The notes beneath the pieces were generated by a model, which saw only the letters and a list, made by a program, of their open reading frames with translations, searched no databases and was not told the origin of the DNA. A stretch of DNA of 64,000 bases, taken from positions 1-64,000 of the forward strand of contig JANBPT010000058.1 in the NCBI GenBank assembly GCA_027575765.1, in the 5' to 3' direction. Below, piece by piece: positions 23,815 through 34,853 of the stretch. Source of the stretch: Tieghemiomyces parasiticus (taxonomy: Eukaryota; Kickxellomycota; Dimargaritomycetes; Dimargaritales; Dimargaritaceae). Each line of letters begins with the position of its first letter. Within the stretch, counting starts at the first letter, position 1. The position numbers were made by a program, and so were the translations under genes.

Positions 23815-26352
23815 TGAGAGGGAGGAGAGAGGGGGAGGAGAAGTATGGGTGGGGTACCCGGTGTCAATCGGACGCTTTTTTTTTTGGTTTTACGTTGGGT
23901 TGAACGGCATATCGTATGTTCTGTACTCTGACGGTACTTTGATTAAATATTTATCCTATGTCGATATTAAGCTTCTGAATTTCATGATCTTATTGAGATG
24001 AACGGTTTAGTGGCGACTGAATCCCGGCGCTGCTTTGGACCAAGGTACCTTATTGTCTCCCTTCCGGTTACCCACCAACTTCTGGCTCCACGCCTTTGCC
24101 CAGATCCCGTAGCACCTGAGTCTGCCATTAGGTAGGAAAGCACCCCACGGGCACCATACAATTGCTATCTTAGCTGAAGCGCCTACCAATTCTGCACACC
24201 TCCCTATTCACCTCACCGTGTCTGTTGGTCAGCCTTGGACAAAAACCATGAGGCTCCAGGCAATTCCCGAACAACCCCAAACACTGCCGCAGATCGAATG
24301 TCAGGCGCCCGCCCTCTAGCCAACGCCTTTACGGCGTATATAAATATATGTATATAACACCTCGACTTTGTCCCTATAGCAATAATCAGTAAACTAGCAT
24401 CATATACTACTACCGCATATATTTCACACCAACGGACCGACTCCCAGATCCACAACTACCACCGTTTTGAGGTATAAAATACGAACTGCATAACGAAAGG
24501 AAAATGAGAACTATCACAAGACGTCGGGATATTGAATACGAGGCGGATGAATTGACGACAAACGGTCATGAAAGGCAAATCAAAAAGGGTTTCTTAATGG
24601 GTAAGGTCATATTTCTAACGATGGACAATCGCTTTTAATCGAAGACTTCTGAAAAACCAGAGCCAAGGCTTCCTTGCCGAGCGTAGCATTAAATAAGGAC
24701 CCGCCCGCATTGACTGTGAATGGCAGGTCAGTTCCAAATTTGTGCCCCCCCCCTGTGTAAGCCAGGAAGTAAATACTAGAATATTGCCCGTCACAGTACG
24801 GATGAGAGGAGTGGGGTTTGACTCAAGACTGTCGTGGCACATCCCCACCTCAAACTTTTAGTGACCCCGTTGAGTTGCTGGCCAAGGTAACTCACCCATA
24901 TATTTTTTTATATGGGTTCCTATAAGACCTCCGATTGCCTTGGTTACCCTGCTTGAAACTAGATTAAGCTCTCCATTACGTTATTTTACCATTAATACAT
25001 ATAAAGCCCGGGCCTCCCTCACCTATACCCCGAATGGACTCCATAGTTCACCATGATAGACCTTCTCAAAAGCATTCCTTATTCCCCCTACTCAACAGCA
25101 CTTGTATCAGCATCTCAACCATCTCTCCCATATAGTCCGTTCCATATTCCATTTAACATAGCCGAGCCCTACCACTTCAGTGTCCAGGGCTAGGTCAATG
25201 AAATCATGCGATTCGAGCGGGGGGGGGGGCTGATTAATCAAGGGCACACATAAGGAATGAACTGTATAGCCGGGGCCCTAAACCTCCGTGATACCTACCA
25301 GCGATAAAGCCCATCAAATATGGGGCAGAAGCAGAACAGGCGTAGCTCGGTCACAGTAGCCCAGTATTAACGATGCGTCTGGCCTGGTCGGTAACTTGCT
25401 GATAAGTGCGCCACGCCGATCCCCCTTTCCCGCCATTTTACATCCGCCGCCAAGGTTTCCTACTCAATTTAACGGGGAAAGTATCTTGTTCTCCAAGGCA
25501 CAGGCAATTTGGCGGAGTGGAAGCAGAGCCAGAAATAATCTCGCTAAATCGGCTGAATCGGGGCCGGAGCCTACCCATATTACCACTTTGCAAGTGGATG
25601 GCAACTTGGCTATCGCCATCAGTTTACCGTGTAGGTTGACCCAACGCCATGGTTTAAAAAGCGGATGATCCAAGCTTGTCTTTCTTCCAAAAAAAAACAA
25701 ATTTACATTGCCAGTTGATACTCCTTGCCGAGTGGAGGGTAACTGTGAGCTACCATACCTAGTAGTGAAATGGAATTATGGTTAGCTCATGCAACTCGAC
25801 ACCGTACCTGTTCACCTCCTGTGTAAGCCATTTTTCTAAGCGCCAGACGCTTTTAAGAGAGAATGACTTTGCCGATCCTTGCCGTTTAAAGATGCATTGA
25901 GGGAGGTCACCCGAATAATGGTTATTTATTCTGCGGAAGCGTGCGCTAGCCAGACGCCACCCGCGTTGCGCGAGTCGAAAATACGAATGGAACGAAAGGA
26001 CGCTGAGGTCTGAAGGGATAGAAAGAACGCATGGAGTGGTGTGGAGGTTGTAATTTATCGCCAGACTTTCACCGTCCACCTGGCCTTCAAATCGAGAGAA
26101 AATTGGCAGACGGAACAATCCGAAATTACTTAGGGCCCTTCACTGCTCCAACCGCCCAAAGAGAACCTTCCGCCCACGTCGGGCTCAATAGCAGACCAAC
26201 GGTATCAACATGTCAAGCCAAGCAGGAAATCTGACACTAGCCGCGAACCCCCGTAACACACATACAACAAAAAGATGCAGGGTTGCTCCTCGTCATGGCA
26301 TAGGTTTCCTCATTCAAACAGTAAAAAATAGATATGAGAAAGAAAAGAAGGT
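23815..26352. other. 2.5 kb region with no recognisable gene
   Basis: No frame has family features or good splice context. A minus-strand frame of 119 codons at 25759-26118 is the most protein-like but has no support. There is a poly-G run near 25210-25219 and several AT-rich stretches (23880-24000, 24890-25000). The left end should hold the symplekin 3' untranslated region and the right end that of eL28. Confidence 0.45.
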
Positions 26353-26733
26353 TTAAGCCTGACGGGCATCGGCCTGGGCCAGCGCGGTGATGCGGGCGAG
26401 GGCAGCGGAGTGAAGGTCGGGGCGGATCTTGTGGGACTCGAGAACCTTCTGGACAGCCTGGACGGTCTCAGCGGGGCTGGAGCCCTTAGCAACCTGGATC
26501 GTCTCAGTGCGCTGGACGGAGCGCTCGTGGACGTTGGACTTGGGCACGATCACGTTGTAACCCTGCTCGCCGGCAGACTCGATGAAGACGGTCGGGGCGC
26601 CGGTCAGACCGGAGTAGCGCGGGCTGGGGATGTTGCGCAGGTTACCGGCCTCACGGCTGAAGGTCACGCCGTGGTTCTTGAACTTGAAGGCGTTGTTGTC
26701 GCGGACAGCGAGCCAGACGAGATCGGAAGACAT
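26353..26733 (-). CDS. RPL28: 60S ribosomal protein eL28
   Basis: Single exon of 126 residues; the ATG at 26733 is preferred because the conserved N-terminus begins there (MSSDLVWLAVRDNNAFKFKN), matching the start of the eL28 family. Other matching segments are FSREAGNLRNIPSPRYSGL and the helical C-terminus. It is a structural component of the large cytosolic ribosomal subunit. Family knowledge: this protein is present in most eukaryotes and fission yeast but absent from Saccharomyces cerevisiae, which is useful for placing the organism. A TATA-like word (TTATAA, 26878-26883) lies about 145 bases upstream. Repeats in the upstream region (27102-27113 and 27188-27199) may be regulatory. A noncoding 5' exon upstream cannot be excluded. 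Confidence 0.93.
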   Translation of the reverse strand: MSSDLVWLAVRDNNAFKFKNHGVTFSREAGNLRNIPSPRYSGLTGAPTVFIESAGEQGYNVIVPKSNVHERSVQRTETIQVAKGSSPAETVQAVQKVLESHKIRPDLHSAALARITALAQADARQA

Positions 26734-28817
26734 GATGGGTATGTGTGTGTACAAGGGGGGGTGAAGGGGTGGGGTGGAACTCGACGCGGACACTGGGGTG
26801 GACGAGGGATGGGTTGGAGGGCGGTTGAGTGGGGTTTGGGTTAGTGTTGATGTTTCAATAGAAATAGATCGGAAGACTTATAACCCTTAGATCGAGGCGT
26901 GGGAGGTACCAGGCTCGGTAGTGAAGTGGCTCTGCCGATAGAAGAGCTGACCAAGCCAAGCAGAATAACCAGCAAAGGAATGACAAGTGGACCCCGGACG
27001 GCCGGGTGCCACTCACCCGAGGCAAGAAGTCAAACACCAAGGGCAAACGGTGCCAATCTAGGGTGCCCAACGACCCCGAGACTCGGGTAAACCAAACTAG
27101 AGAAGGGATCGGGTGCAGATCGTGTCAGATTCAGGGTGGTGAACCATAACATCGAGTCAGATCTATGGCATCAGGTACCTACCCAGTGAAGGGATCGGGC
27201 GAAATGCAGATGAATAAAGTAAGTGGAGGACAACAGGAGAGAGATGGCGAAGCGTGAGTTACCTACCTAAACAGCAGCCTTGAGATGATCGATCTATGCG
27301 AGGTGAAGAGGAGGATCGGGATCGTGGTTTTAACGGATCTATACTTTAGCGATCGCACTTTGCCGAGGAGGAGCGGGGCGGGGGGGGGAGACGGCGGGGC
27401 GACGGGCCGGGCGGGGGGAGGACGTGGAGTGAACGGGGCCAGGCGGAGTGGGTAGTAATGGGGGGGCGTAAAGCGCCGTGGCCTTTTCTCGTCCCCCTCC
27501 CGCTTCTGGCAATGTCCCCTCTGCTCCGCTACATTGGACAGGGGAGGCGTGGGCTGAAAAAAAATATTTTCGTGGCCGGTCCTTTTCCAACCTGCTACTC
27601 CGCCACTCCGGTGGCAGGGAGGTCGCCGTGGTTTCGTGAATTCCCATGGTGCTGTACATAGGATCGAGAAATAGCCCCACCACGGGAAGAAATCGCAGGC
27701 TTGAGCTGGCTGGCAGTTAAGCGAAGATGCGTTTATCCACCTTCCAATTTGGCTTTGGCTGCACCATATGAAGTCCTCTAGTATGTGCTGTGTCCCCTAC
27801 TAGTGAGCAGAGAAGGCGGTAGGACGGTGCGGGACAGCACCAGACCAGCCTTCCCGTGAAGGCCTAGGCGTTAAGTATTCCGCCTAATTATTGAAGAGTG
27901 TACGCGGTGGCCGCTAGGGGCTCTCGCTTCCGTGTACACTACCCAGGGGGGCCCGTGCTCGTATATATAAACTCTCAACCACCAGCACGCCTCACTGTGC
28001 CGAGGAGCGTACCTTAGAGTTCCGCACAGTACAACGCTGGTACACCCTAGCATCAATCTGGGACGGGGATGGGTGGGATTGGATACATGTATCATGCTAG
28101 CAGCTTCTCCTCTAACCGACTCCTCGCCTGCGATCGGGTCAGATTATAATCACGTGATAAGCAACTCGTTGTTTCCATGGCTAGCCCCAGGGACATGGTG
28201 CACCACTGAAACCGCCAGTGGGTTATAGGGGACGACGGTACCCATCACCGCTGCGTACTGATAGCCAAGCACCCGTTCGAGCCCAGGGGCGTCCCAGGTC
28301 CAGTACTACAGGACCGATGAGCGCCTTGGCTGGCCTTGGGCTCCCCGCCAACGGCAACCGCAATCCAATGGAGCGGTGGTAGGCTTGGCATCTGGCCTCC
28401 TCTGTACTGGAGACGGAAGGTTCCTGTTCACGCGTAGCACTCACTACGTGGCGGTCCACCGACCCAAGCATTCGTAGATTCGCGCCATGGTAACGCTTGG
28501 CTGGCCGAAACTCGCCTGCCCCTTTACCTGGCCACCTTCTGTCTCTCTCCCCCTTCGGCTCTTTATCGCGTGACACGCTGCACAGGTTCGGCCAGTGGTC
28601 TTTATCAAAACCCCTGTTCGCATTGGGACCAAGCGAAGCGGCATATCGTGTCTTGACCCATCTCCCGCCCAGCACTGCCCGTGTTGTTCATACAAGACAC
28701 ATCTCACTCCGACTTTATATTCCAACCTCCCACATTCTACAGGCCTGTCCTTGTCTTTTTCCACTTGGCCGATTCCGAACCCTCTAGATCCTTCGTTCGC
28801 AGCCAACAACAGGAACC
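26734..28817. promoter_or_regulatory. Long divergent intergenic region, eL28 and RER1
   Basis: About 2.1 kb with both promoters. The eL28 side carries two exact copies of GAAGGGATCGGG 86 bases apart and a related GAGGATCGGG. A G-rich tract lies at 27365-27425. An ATCACGTGAT palindrome lies near 28149-28158. The frames in the right half (28223-28909) have no family features. Nothing else is supported. Confidence 0.45.
27102..27199. repeat. Direct repeat GAAGGGATCGGG upstream of eL28
   Basis: Two identical 12-base copies, at 27102-27113 and 27188-27199; a partial third (GAGGATCGGG) lies at 27311-27320. They lie about 370-590 bases before the eL28 start. They may be binding sites of a ribosomal-protein gene regulator, or part of an unannotated 5' intron. 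Confidence 0.4.
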
Positions 28818-29632
28818 ATGGTGCTGCCTACCTCACCAACCACCGCTACGGGGATCAACTCCGACTCGTCTGTAGCTACCAATGTCAACAACATGCGTCT
28901 CCAGCTTGAGAGAGTAAGTCATTAGATGCACGCTGGAAAGGGGTAAGAGCAGACCAAAGGCTCGTTACCAGCCGCCTTGGCCGTATCAACCTATCCCCCG
29001 CTCTACGCCGTCACTGACTCCTTAATGGCCCCCAACCTCTCTACCCACCCTCCTTACACCCCCCCACTTTGTAGAGGGCCCAGCGCTTCCTGGATTCCAC
29101 CATTTCCTATACGGCCTACCGGTGGGTGTTCACGGCACTAAGCTTGGTGGCCTTTCTGACACGTATCCTGATGACGCACGGGTGGTACATTGTGACCTAC
29201 GCCTTGGGTATTTACCTCCTCAACCTATTTCTGGCCTTCCTGACGCCCAAGTGGGTGTCCGGAACGAGCGACAGCGTCCTGGATAACGATGGCGAGGATG
29301 AGATGGGCGGCGGTAGCAGCAGTGGTGGCGGCGCCGGAGGACTCCTGGACGGCAACGGTCCCGGCCTACTCCCCACGTCCAACAGCGAGGAATTCCGCCC
29401 CTTCATCCGCCGCCTCCCAGAGTTCAAGTTTTGGCTGTCGGCCACCCAGGCCACATTGGTAGCCTTCGCATGCACGCTCTTCCCCTTCCTCGACATCCCT
29501 GTATACTGGCCCATCCTGCTCGTGTACTTCGTGTTGCTATTCGTGCTCACGATGCGTCGTCAAATTGAACATATGATGCGCCACAAGTACCTTCCGTTTG
29601 ACCTCGGCAAGAAGAGCTACCGTCGCGTCTAA
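28818..29632 (+). CDS. RER1: Rer1, Golgi receptor for ER membrane-protein retrieval
   Basis: Two exons, 28818-28913 and 29075-29632, joined in phase 0; 217 residues. Exon 1 gives a polar cytosolic N-terminus ending in RLQLER; exon 2 continues RAQRFLDSTISYTAYRW. Membrane segments follow (VFTALSLVAFLTRIL, then IVTYALGIYLLNLFLAFLTP), then the conserved EEFRPFIRRLPEFKFW block, two more hydrophobic segments (TLVAFACTLFPFLDIPVYWP and ILLVYFVLLFVLTM) and the tail QIEHMMRHKYLPFDLGKK. Family knowledge: Rer1 cycles between Golgi and ER and returns ER membrane proteins and unassembled subunits. The loop between the second and third segments is longer than usual because of a Gly/Ser-rich stretch (residues about 85-110). 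Confidence 0.95.
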
Positions 29633-31170
29633 ATTTTTACACCGCATCACCCGCCCTTCCTCTCCTTCATGGTGTCGTCCGAGCCGTCGTGGTTTCTCCG
29701 TCCTCCCGCCTCACGATATCCTCGTCTCACCTGCGCCCTCGCACTTTTATTTTATTTTTCCAAGGTCGCCCCTCATGTCTATCTCCTACTCACCCGTCTT
29801 TTGCTCCTTTCATTAGTATGTACCGCAGTAAAGCCAATGACTCGTGTAATGCCGGTCGAATCTAATAAGATATTTTTTTTTTGCTGCCAACTAACTATAA
29901 GGGCAGAACTGGGTATCCCTGCAGATCTTGCCACCACTGTGACGCCATGCACCGGCGAGCAACTAATTGCTTGGCCCAGGCGCTCGGCAGAGATGTGGCA
30001 GCCCCTCACTATGCGCGCCACACGCTGTAGACCTCTATCATTAGAGCCTTCCTTCATACTCTCCTACCCTATTGGAGGGGGGCATTCTTTAGTTTAAGCC
30101 ATGTCATATTAGCTGCTGCGAGTGCCGTAACCGGGTATGTGGAGGTCCAAACTGCCGTTACGGCAGCGACTTCACCTACTTTCGGGTGGTACATTAGGTC
30201 ATTGTGCTGATGATGAAGAGAATATGTATTCGGGTATGTGAAGCGCACCCTGTAGCTATCGGATAGATGATTCTGGCATTGTGTCGCGTACCACGCGAGA
30301 ACGGCGCGTTGTATACTGTTGGGTTGTGAAGGGCGGTGAACTCTGACGTAGTAGCTCTATGGAAGCGGCGGTGTGCTAAATCTCACGTGGGAGGCCGGAG
30401 TGTAGTATATATGAGCGTAGTACAACAACGCAATTACGTTCAGCCCAAGTGTCGGGGTTGTATCAGCTAAGCCTCCTGAAGCAAAATAGATGTCAGCATA
30501 CTACCGTTAAGCGTTATTGAACTTGGATGGATTGGCGTACTATTTGGTTGCAAGTTGAAAGCAGGCCTGCTTTCACAACCGCCTTCATAAAACTACAGTT
30601 GGGTATATTAGGGCGGCCCAAAGTTTTCACCCAGCGCCCCACCGTTTCCTTGTTCACCTCATCCATCAGCGACCTGCTGTAGGGTAGGTCACGGCTCTGC
30701 TCCATTCCACTCACAACGTACTTCTTCCCATCAAAAAGCCACCTTCCTGCTTGCGCTCGGTTACACCATCATTCCGCCGCTCACATCCGCTTTGTGGGCT
30801 ACCGGCTCGACCATCCGGCTGGCCCCGACCACCAGGTCAAGGTGCGTCCGTTGTTCCACTCTTAATGCCCACTCTCTCAGAATAAAATGCCATCCGGGAA
30901 ATTCGAAGGAGTAGCGCCTCCCCGGAGGGGTACAACATGCAGTCATCGATATTTTGGGACTGATTGTCTACGGGTATAGCCGGTAGGGTCGGCTCGTCGC
31001 AATTAAGCAGTTTGCTATTAACCAAAACGGATAGTGTTTAGCACACTACACGCGAGATTAGCACCGTTCTGACAACTATCGGCTCTCCCACGGCATCTAA
31101 ACGGTTGTAGATAGCTAGTCAAGCCCAGTTTTCTTGTAATCGACGCTTTACCGGTGGACCAAGCCATCGA
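29633..31170. other. Intergenic region before the secreted-protein cluster
   Basis: About 1.5 kb with no supported gene. The left part is pyrimidine-rich (RER1 3' flank), with a T run near 29872-29882. Short minus-strand frames (30514-31025) lack features. Confidence 0.45.
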
Positions 31171-31178
31171 CTATAAAT
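31171..31178 (+). promoter_or_regulatory. TATA-like box for secreted protein gene
   Basis: CTATAAAT, 150 bases before the ATG at 31321. Confidence 0.45.
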
Positions 31179-31320
31179 GGTATCGAACTGGCCTCTTTCT
31201 CTTCCTTATCCACCACATCCTTGCTCCGTTTGAGAGTTCGATTGCCAAACACGCAAAGGCCTACCATCACCATAATCTTACCTCATAGCCACCGTCACTA
31301 CCGTCCGATTCGCCTGCGCC

Positions 31321-32406
31321 ATGCGACTCTCGTCCCCGGTCTTTCTGCTGGCCGCCATCGCTGTCGCTTGGACAACCACTACTCACTTGGTCCGGGCCGC
31401 AATCCCAGGCCCCGGTGAGGTCGTATCGCTAGGTCCTCTCGAGACCTCCCGCCTCGCTGACGCCTGGCACGATATCATCCATTACCGCCTTCACCACGTC
31501 AACTACCGCACCACCGATGTATATCGCAAATACATGGACGCCCTCTTTTTCTCGCCCTGGGACGACTTCCTTCCTTTTTTCCGCCCCTACTACAAGGGGT
31601 ATTCCCCGCGTTGCCCGCAGATTAACCAGGCTACCTTAGGTCGTCCCACGGACGAGGATTTCACCAGTTGCTTCATGCCGACCGACACCGTTCTGTCCAA
31701 CGTGACCTACAACGACTACCGCGAGCTGGATGATCTCTTCGTCCACTACCCGCTGTTCTGGCCCGTCCTCAACGGCCAACATGGCTTGGTACACGATTTC
31801 ATCATTACATTATGGAACCGTGTCAAGTACGACTCTAGCCTGGCCTACGGAACCACCGCGGGCCGTATCCTAGTATACTCTATCGTGCGCGACATTACGC
31901 GTCTGGCGATCGTGGAACGCCGTCCGGGGGTGTTTGATATGTTCTCCGCCACCTTCCGCCAGCTCCTCATTGAGGTCAGCGAGCTACTAGTCAAGGACTA
32001 TATCGGTGACCTAAACCCGACGGGCGCGTTGGACGCCGAGCTCCAGGACCTGCCGTGGACAGGGGTACGCGATATTACCATCGGGGTTGCCGACGGGTAC
32101 TCGGCCGTACTGTATCTGTGGGCTAACGCCCTGTACGGGGAGACGGCCCCAGACTTCGTGCGAGTGGCGCGTGACAAGGTAACCGGGAAACACGAACCGT
32201 TTTTGAGCGCTCTAAAGACGGAGGCCGCCCGCCACGCCCTGCCGCGCTACGTGGACTCGTTCCAAAGCCTCGGTGCAGTCATGTGCTACATCGTCCTTCC
32301 CCAGGCGTACTTTGACGACACCCCATGGCGCGCCTTCGTCCGATTCGAGCCAGTCAATTCGTTCGATCCTCGTAGCCTAGACCGGCTGATGCTCCCCGTG
32401 CCTTAG
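31321..32406 (+). CDS. Putative secreted protein of unknown function (361 aa)
   Basis: Single exon with strong GC-rich codon use. Residues 1-26 are a clear signal peptide (MRLSSPVFLLAAIAVAW, ending HLVRA). The mature protein is rich in Tyr, Asp and Leu and looks all-helical. It has three cysteines outside the signal peptide region (CPQIN, TSCFMP, VMCYIV) and one NXT site (NVTYND). No catalytic motif is recognised. A stretch near residues 240-270 (ITIGVADGYSAVLYLWANAL) has spacing similar to part of the protein at 58470-59957 (VAFAIANGCFQYITALVGYL), a hint of distant relationship only. It is the first of three co-oriented secreted-protein genes. An effector or surface role is possible but unproven. 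Confidence 0.7.
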   Translation: MRLSSPVFLLAAIAVAWTTTTHLVRAAIPGPGEVVSLGPLETSRLADAWHDIIHYRLHHVNYRTTDVYRKYMDALFFSPWDDFLPFFRPYYKGYSPRCPQINQATLGRPTDEDFTSCFMPTDTVLSNVTYNDYRELDDLFVHYPLFWPVLNGQHGLVHDFIITLWNRVKYDSSLAYGTTAGRILVYSIVRDITRLAIVERRPGVFDMFSATFRQLLIEVSELLVKDYIGDLNPTGALDAELQDLPWTGVRDITIGVADGYSAVLYLWANALYGETAPDFVRVARDKVTGKHEPFLSALKTEAARHALPRYVDSFQSLGAVMCYIVLPQAYFDDTPWRAFVRFEPVNSFDPRSLDRLMLPVP

Positions 32407-33603
32407 AGTCCGGATTATATACACGCGTTTGTTAGTGTGTAAACCCATTCGCCGGTTGTCCAACCAACCTGATATTTAGCCTCTTTCTTTTCCCCACCCA
32501 GGTCACTCACCGATGGACTTTCTTACGTTTACCATACTAAACGGACATCGTATTGGCAAATGAATATCCTATGAAGCAGGTCTGGGTGCTGTGCTTGATA
32601 TAATGAGGAGACCATGTCGTTGCTTTGGTCTCCACACAGATGTAATCGTAAGAGGACCCCCCTCCTTTAACATACTGGTCTGTCAGTCTTGTCCCCTCGA
32701 ATCCCCTTCCGTCTCCCCCCCCCCCAAATCAAACCTGGAAGAAGGGTCTTAACTTCTCCTCGGTAACGGCGTACCTCAAATAAGTAGGTACCATACACTC
32801 CAGTGAGACTTTGGCACTACCAATGGCCGAATGTGTGAGCCCATATCGCTCTATCACGATGCGTCCTTCCACTCGATATGGGGGGCGTGCTACGTCAAGA
32901 CACGCCCTGTCTTACTAAAAGTCCCCTTTTTTTCGCACTAGGTGTGTCCCGTATTTTTTTGTATCCACTAGTCAGCTCATCCGACCATAAGCGTTATACC
33001 ATGGCCACATCAACTGGCAGGCTGACACAGCTGGCAGTTAGGGTCATTTTTCTGTCGGGTCTGCGTCGATAGTGACTGGCTGTGAAGTTCTCGGTTTAGG
33101 TGAGAGCGGAGGACTACGTCGGTCAACAATGTTGATTGATACGGACGAGGGCAGGCGGTTGAGCGTAAATCGGAATTCAATAAACGTTTATTGCGGTCTT
33201 CCATCAAAATATTGCCGCCACCTCCCCCATCATAAGTGTTAACCCTCGTCATCGATTACACTAATTAGAAGGTCGGGACCCGCTGCCGGTCCCTCTACCC
33301 TCTTCTTTTTTTTTCATCCTACTTCACGCCGTCTCTCACGAGAACGGGTAGGTGGGTTACACCGTCAGGGTCGGTCCGGTGGCCACTTGGTCATTTCAGT
33401 TCGTCTATCTTCCTTATTTCCTTGACTCAATTCGCCCTCTTCGGAGCCTCCTGTATAATTGAATAGGTCATAGTAGTGGCGGAAGGGCTAAAAACTCATG
33501 TGTGTGGCGGCACCGAGGTGATTTCCTCCTTGTATCGCAAAAAGAGAAGAAGAAGAGGCCGATGGCCTGACCGCCATTGGCGCCACTCTGTATCGGGGGT
33601 TAT
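32407..33603. other. Intergenic region between secreted genes
   Basis: No supported gene. A C run lies at 32717-32727. Pyrimidine-rich stretches alternate with AT-rich ones; presumably 3' flank of one secreted gene and upstream region of the next. Confidence 0.45.
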
Positions 33604-33610
33604 TATATAG
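33604..33610 (+). promoter_or_regulatory. TATA-like box for repeat-containing secreted gene
   Basis: TATATAG about 110-120 bases before the candidate starts at 33718 and 33727. Confidence 0.4.
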
Positions 33611-33717
33611 GGCCGCTCGTCCTGCCGCTCCAGTCCCTACCGTAGTTCTCTACTTATCTCTAGTTTACCCTTTAGATTCATCCTACATCCTCCCCCGATC
33701 CACCTGAACTGTTGATT

Positions 33718-34853
33718 ATGCCCAACATGAGAGTTATTACCGTGTCTCTCCTACTGGCCTTTGTCGCATTCTCGACGACGACTCAAGCCGGTTCGTGGTC
33801 GAACCTGAGACGCTCAAGTGTAAGTGTGCCAATCGGCACCTTAATTACCGGCTCTAATAAGGCACCGTCCATATTGTTTAAACTCCAGCATAAGTGTCGC
33901 TAAACTCAAAACCAACTTACCATTCCGTGTTTCATTTACCATCCAATATAACCCACCGCCTAATTCAGGTAAACCGTGATCATGACAAAGAATATGGTTG
34001 CGCCGAACTCAATGAACTCGCCAAGATTGCGAGATCGTATGAAGGCAAATTAAAATTCCTGGGGTCCAACGTCAACCCTTCCTTGGATAAATTCGTCGAA
34101 GACCTCCGCGATATCCTTGAGCCCGAGCTTAAGGATGCCGTACAGATTAAAATTATCGAAAAGCAACGTGCCGAAATTGATGAGCGCCGCAAGGTCTCGT
34201 TCAAAGGCGCCTCGATGGCCGTAGGCAAGGGTCGCAGCCTTGCTAAGTCTGTCGGTAAAACGGCCCACATAGCGGTGCGCAGGTTGAGTCAGCACATCCA
34301 TTCGCCCTCTTCACTTCGCCAGAACTACAAAGAGTGTTCCGACAGCGTCGATACCCTATTTGATGCTGTAAAGAAGCTGCTCGAGGGCATTACCAACGAC
34401 AAAGAGTTGCGCAGCAGGTGGCTCAAGTATGAGTTCCTCGAGGAGGACTACAACAGCGAATATTTACCCGGTGTGGGCGCCTACAAACGCATAGATGATA
34501 TATACGGCCACGCTGAAGACGATGTGACGCTGCCCGGTTCAGAATTCGCCGACAGCAGCCTCCGAGCCGACGAAGATGCGTACTCTGGCATGGAGGACAG
34601 CAACGCCGACGCTATGACTTTATGTAATGAGAATTTCGCCGGTAGCAGCGCCAGAGCGGATGTAGATGCGTACTCTGGCGTGGGGGATAGCAATACTGAC
34701 CATATGACCCTGTGTCGTGCGGATTTCGCCGGCAGCAGCGTCCAAGCGGACGAAAATGCGTACGACGACGTAGGGGATAAAGATATCAACCTTGTACTCA
34801 AGGTCGTCGAGGACCTCCAGAGAGATATCCAAAATGAGCTTCCCAGCATTTAG
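33718..34853 (+). CDS. Putative secreted protein with three 30-residue repeats
   Basis: Two exons, 33718-33819 and 33969-34853, joined in phase 0 (donor AGT/GTAAGT, acceptor TTCAG); 328 residues, or 325 if the ATG at 33727 is used. Exon 1 is a signal peptide (MRVITVSLLLAFVAFSTTTQA) followed by NLRRSS, an Arg-Arg site that could be cleaved by a Kex2-like protease. The middle is charged and helical (KIIEKQRAEIDERRKVSF). The C-terminal third holds three tandem 30-residue units, each with an F-A-x-S-S core, then A-D-x-x-A-Y and, in the first two, DSN (34530-34799). The units are acidic and Ser-rich. No domain recognised. Confidence 0.7.
34530..34799 (+). repeat. Three tandem 90-base coding repeats
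   Basis: Units at 34530-34619, 34620-34709 and 34710-34799 encode 30 residues each. Shared positions include FAxSS, AD, AY and a D-rich end. Units 1 and 2 are closer to each other than to unit 3, which has lost the DSN and MTLC part. Confidence 0.8.

Noticed and set aside
25759..26118. 119-codon minus-strand frame in an otherwise empty region
   Set aside because: Protein-like composition only; no start context, splice sites or recognisable similarity.
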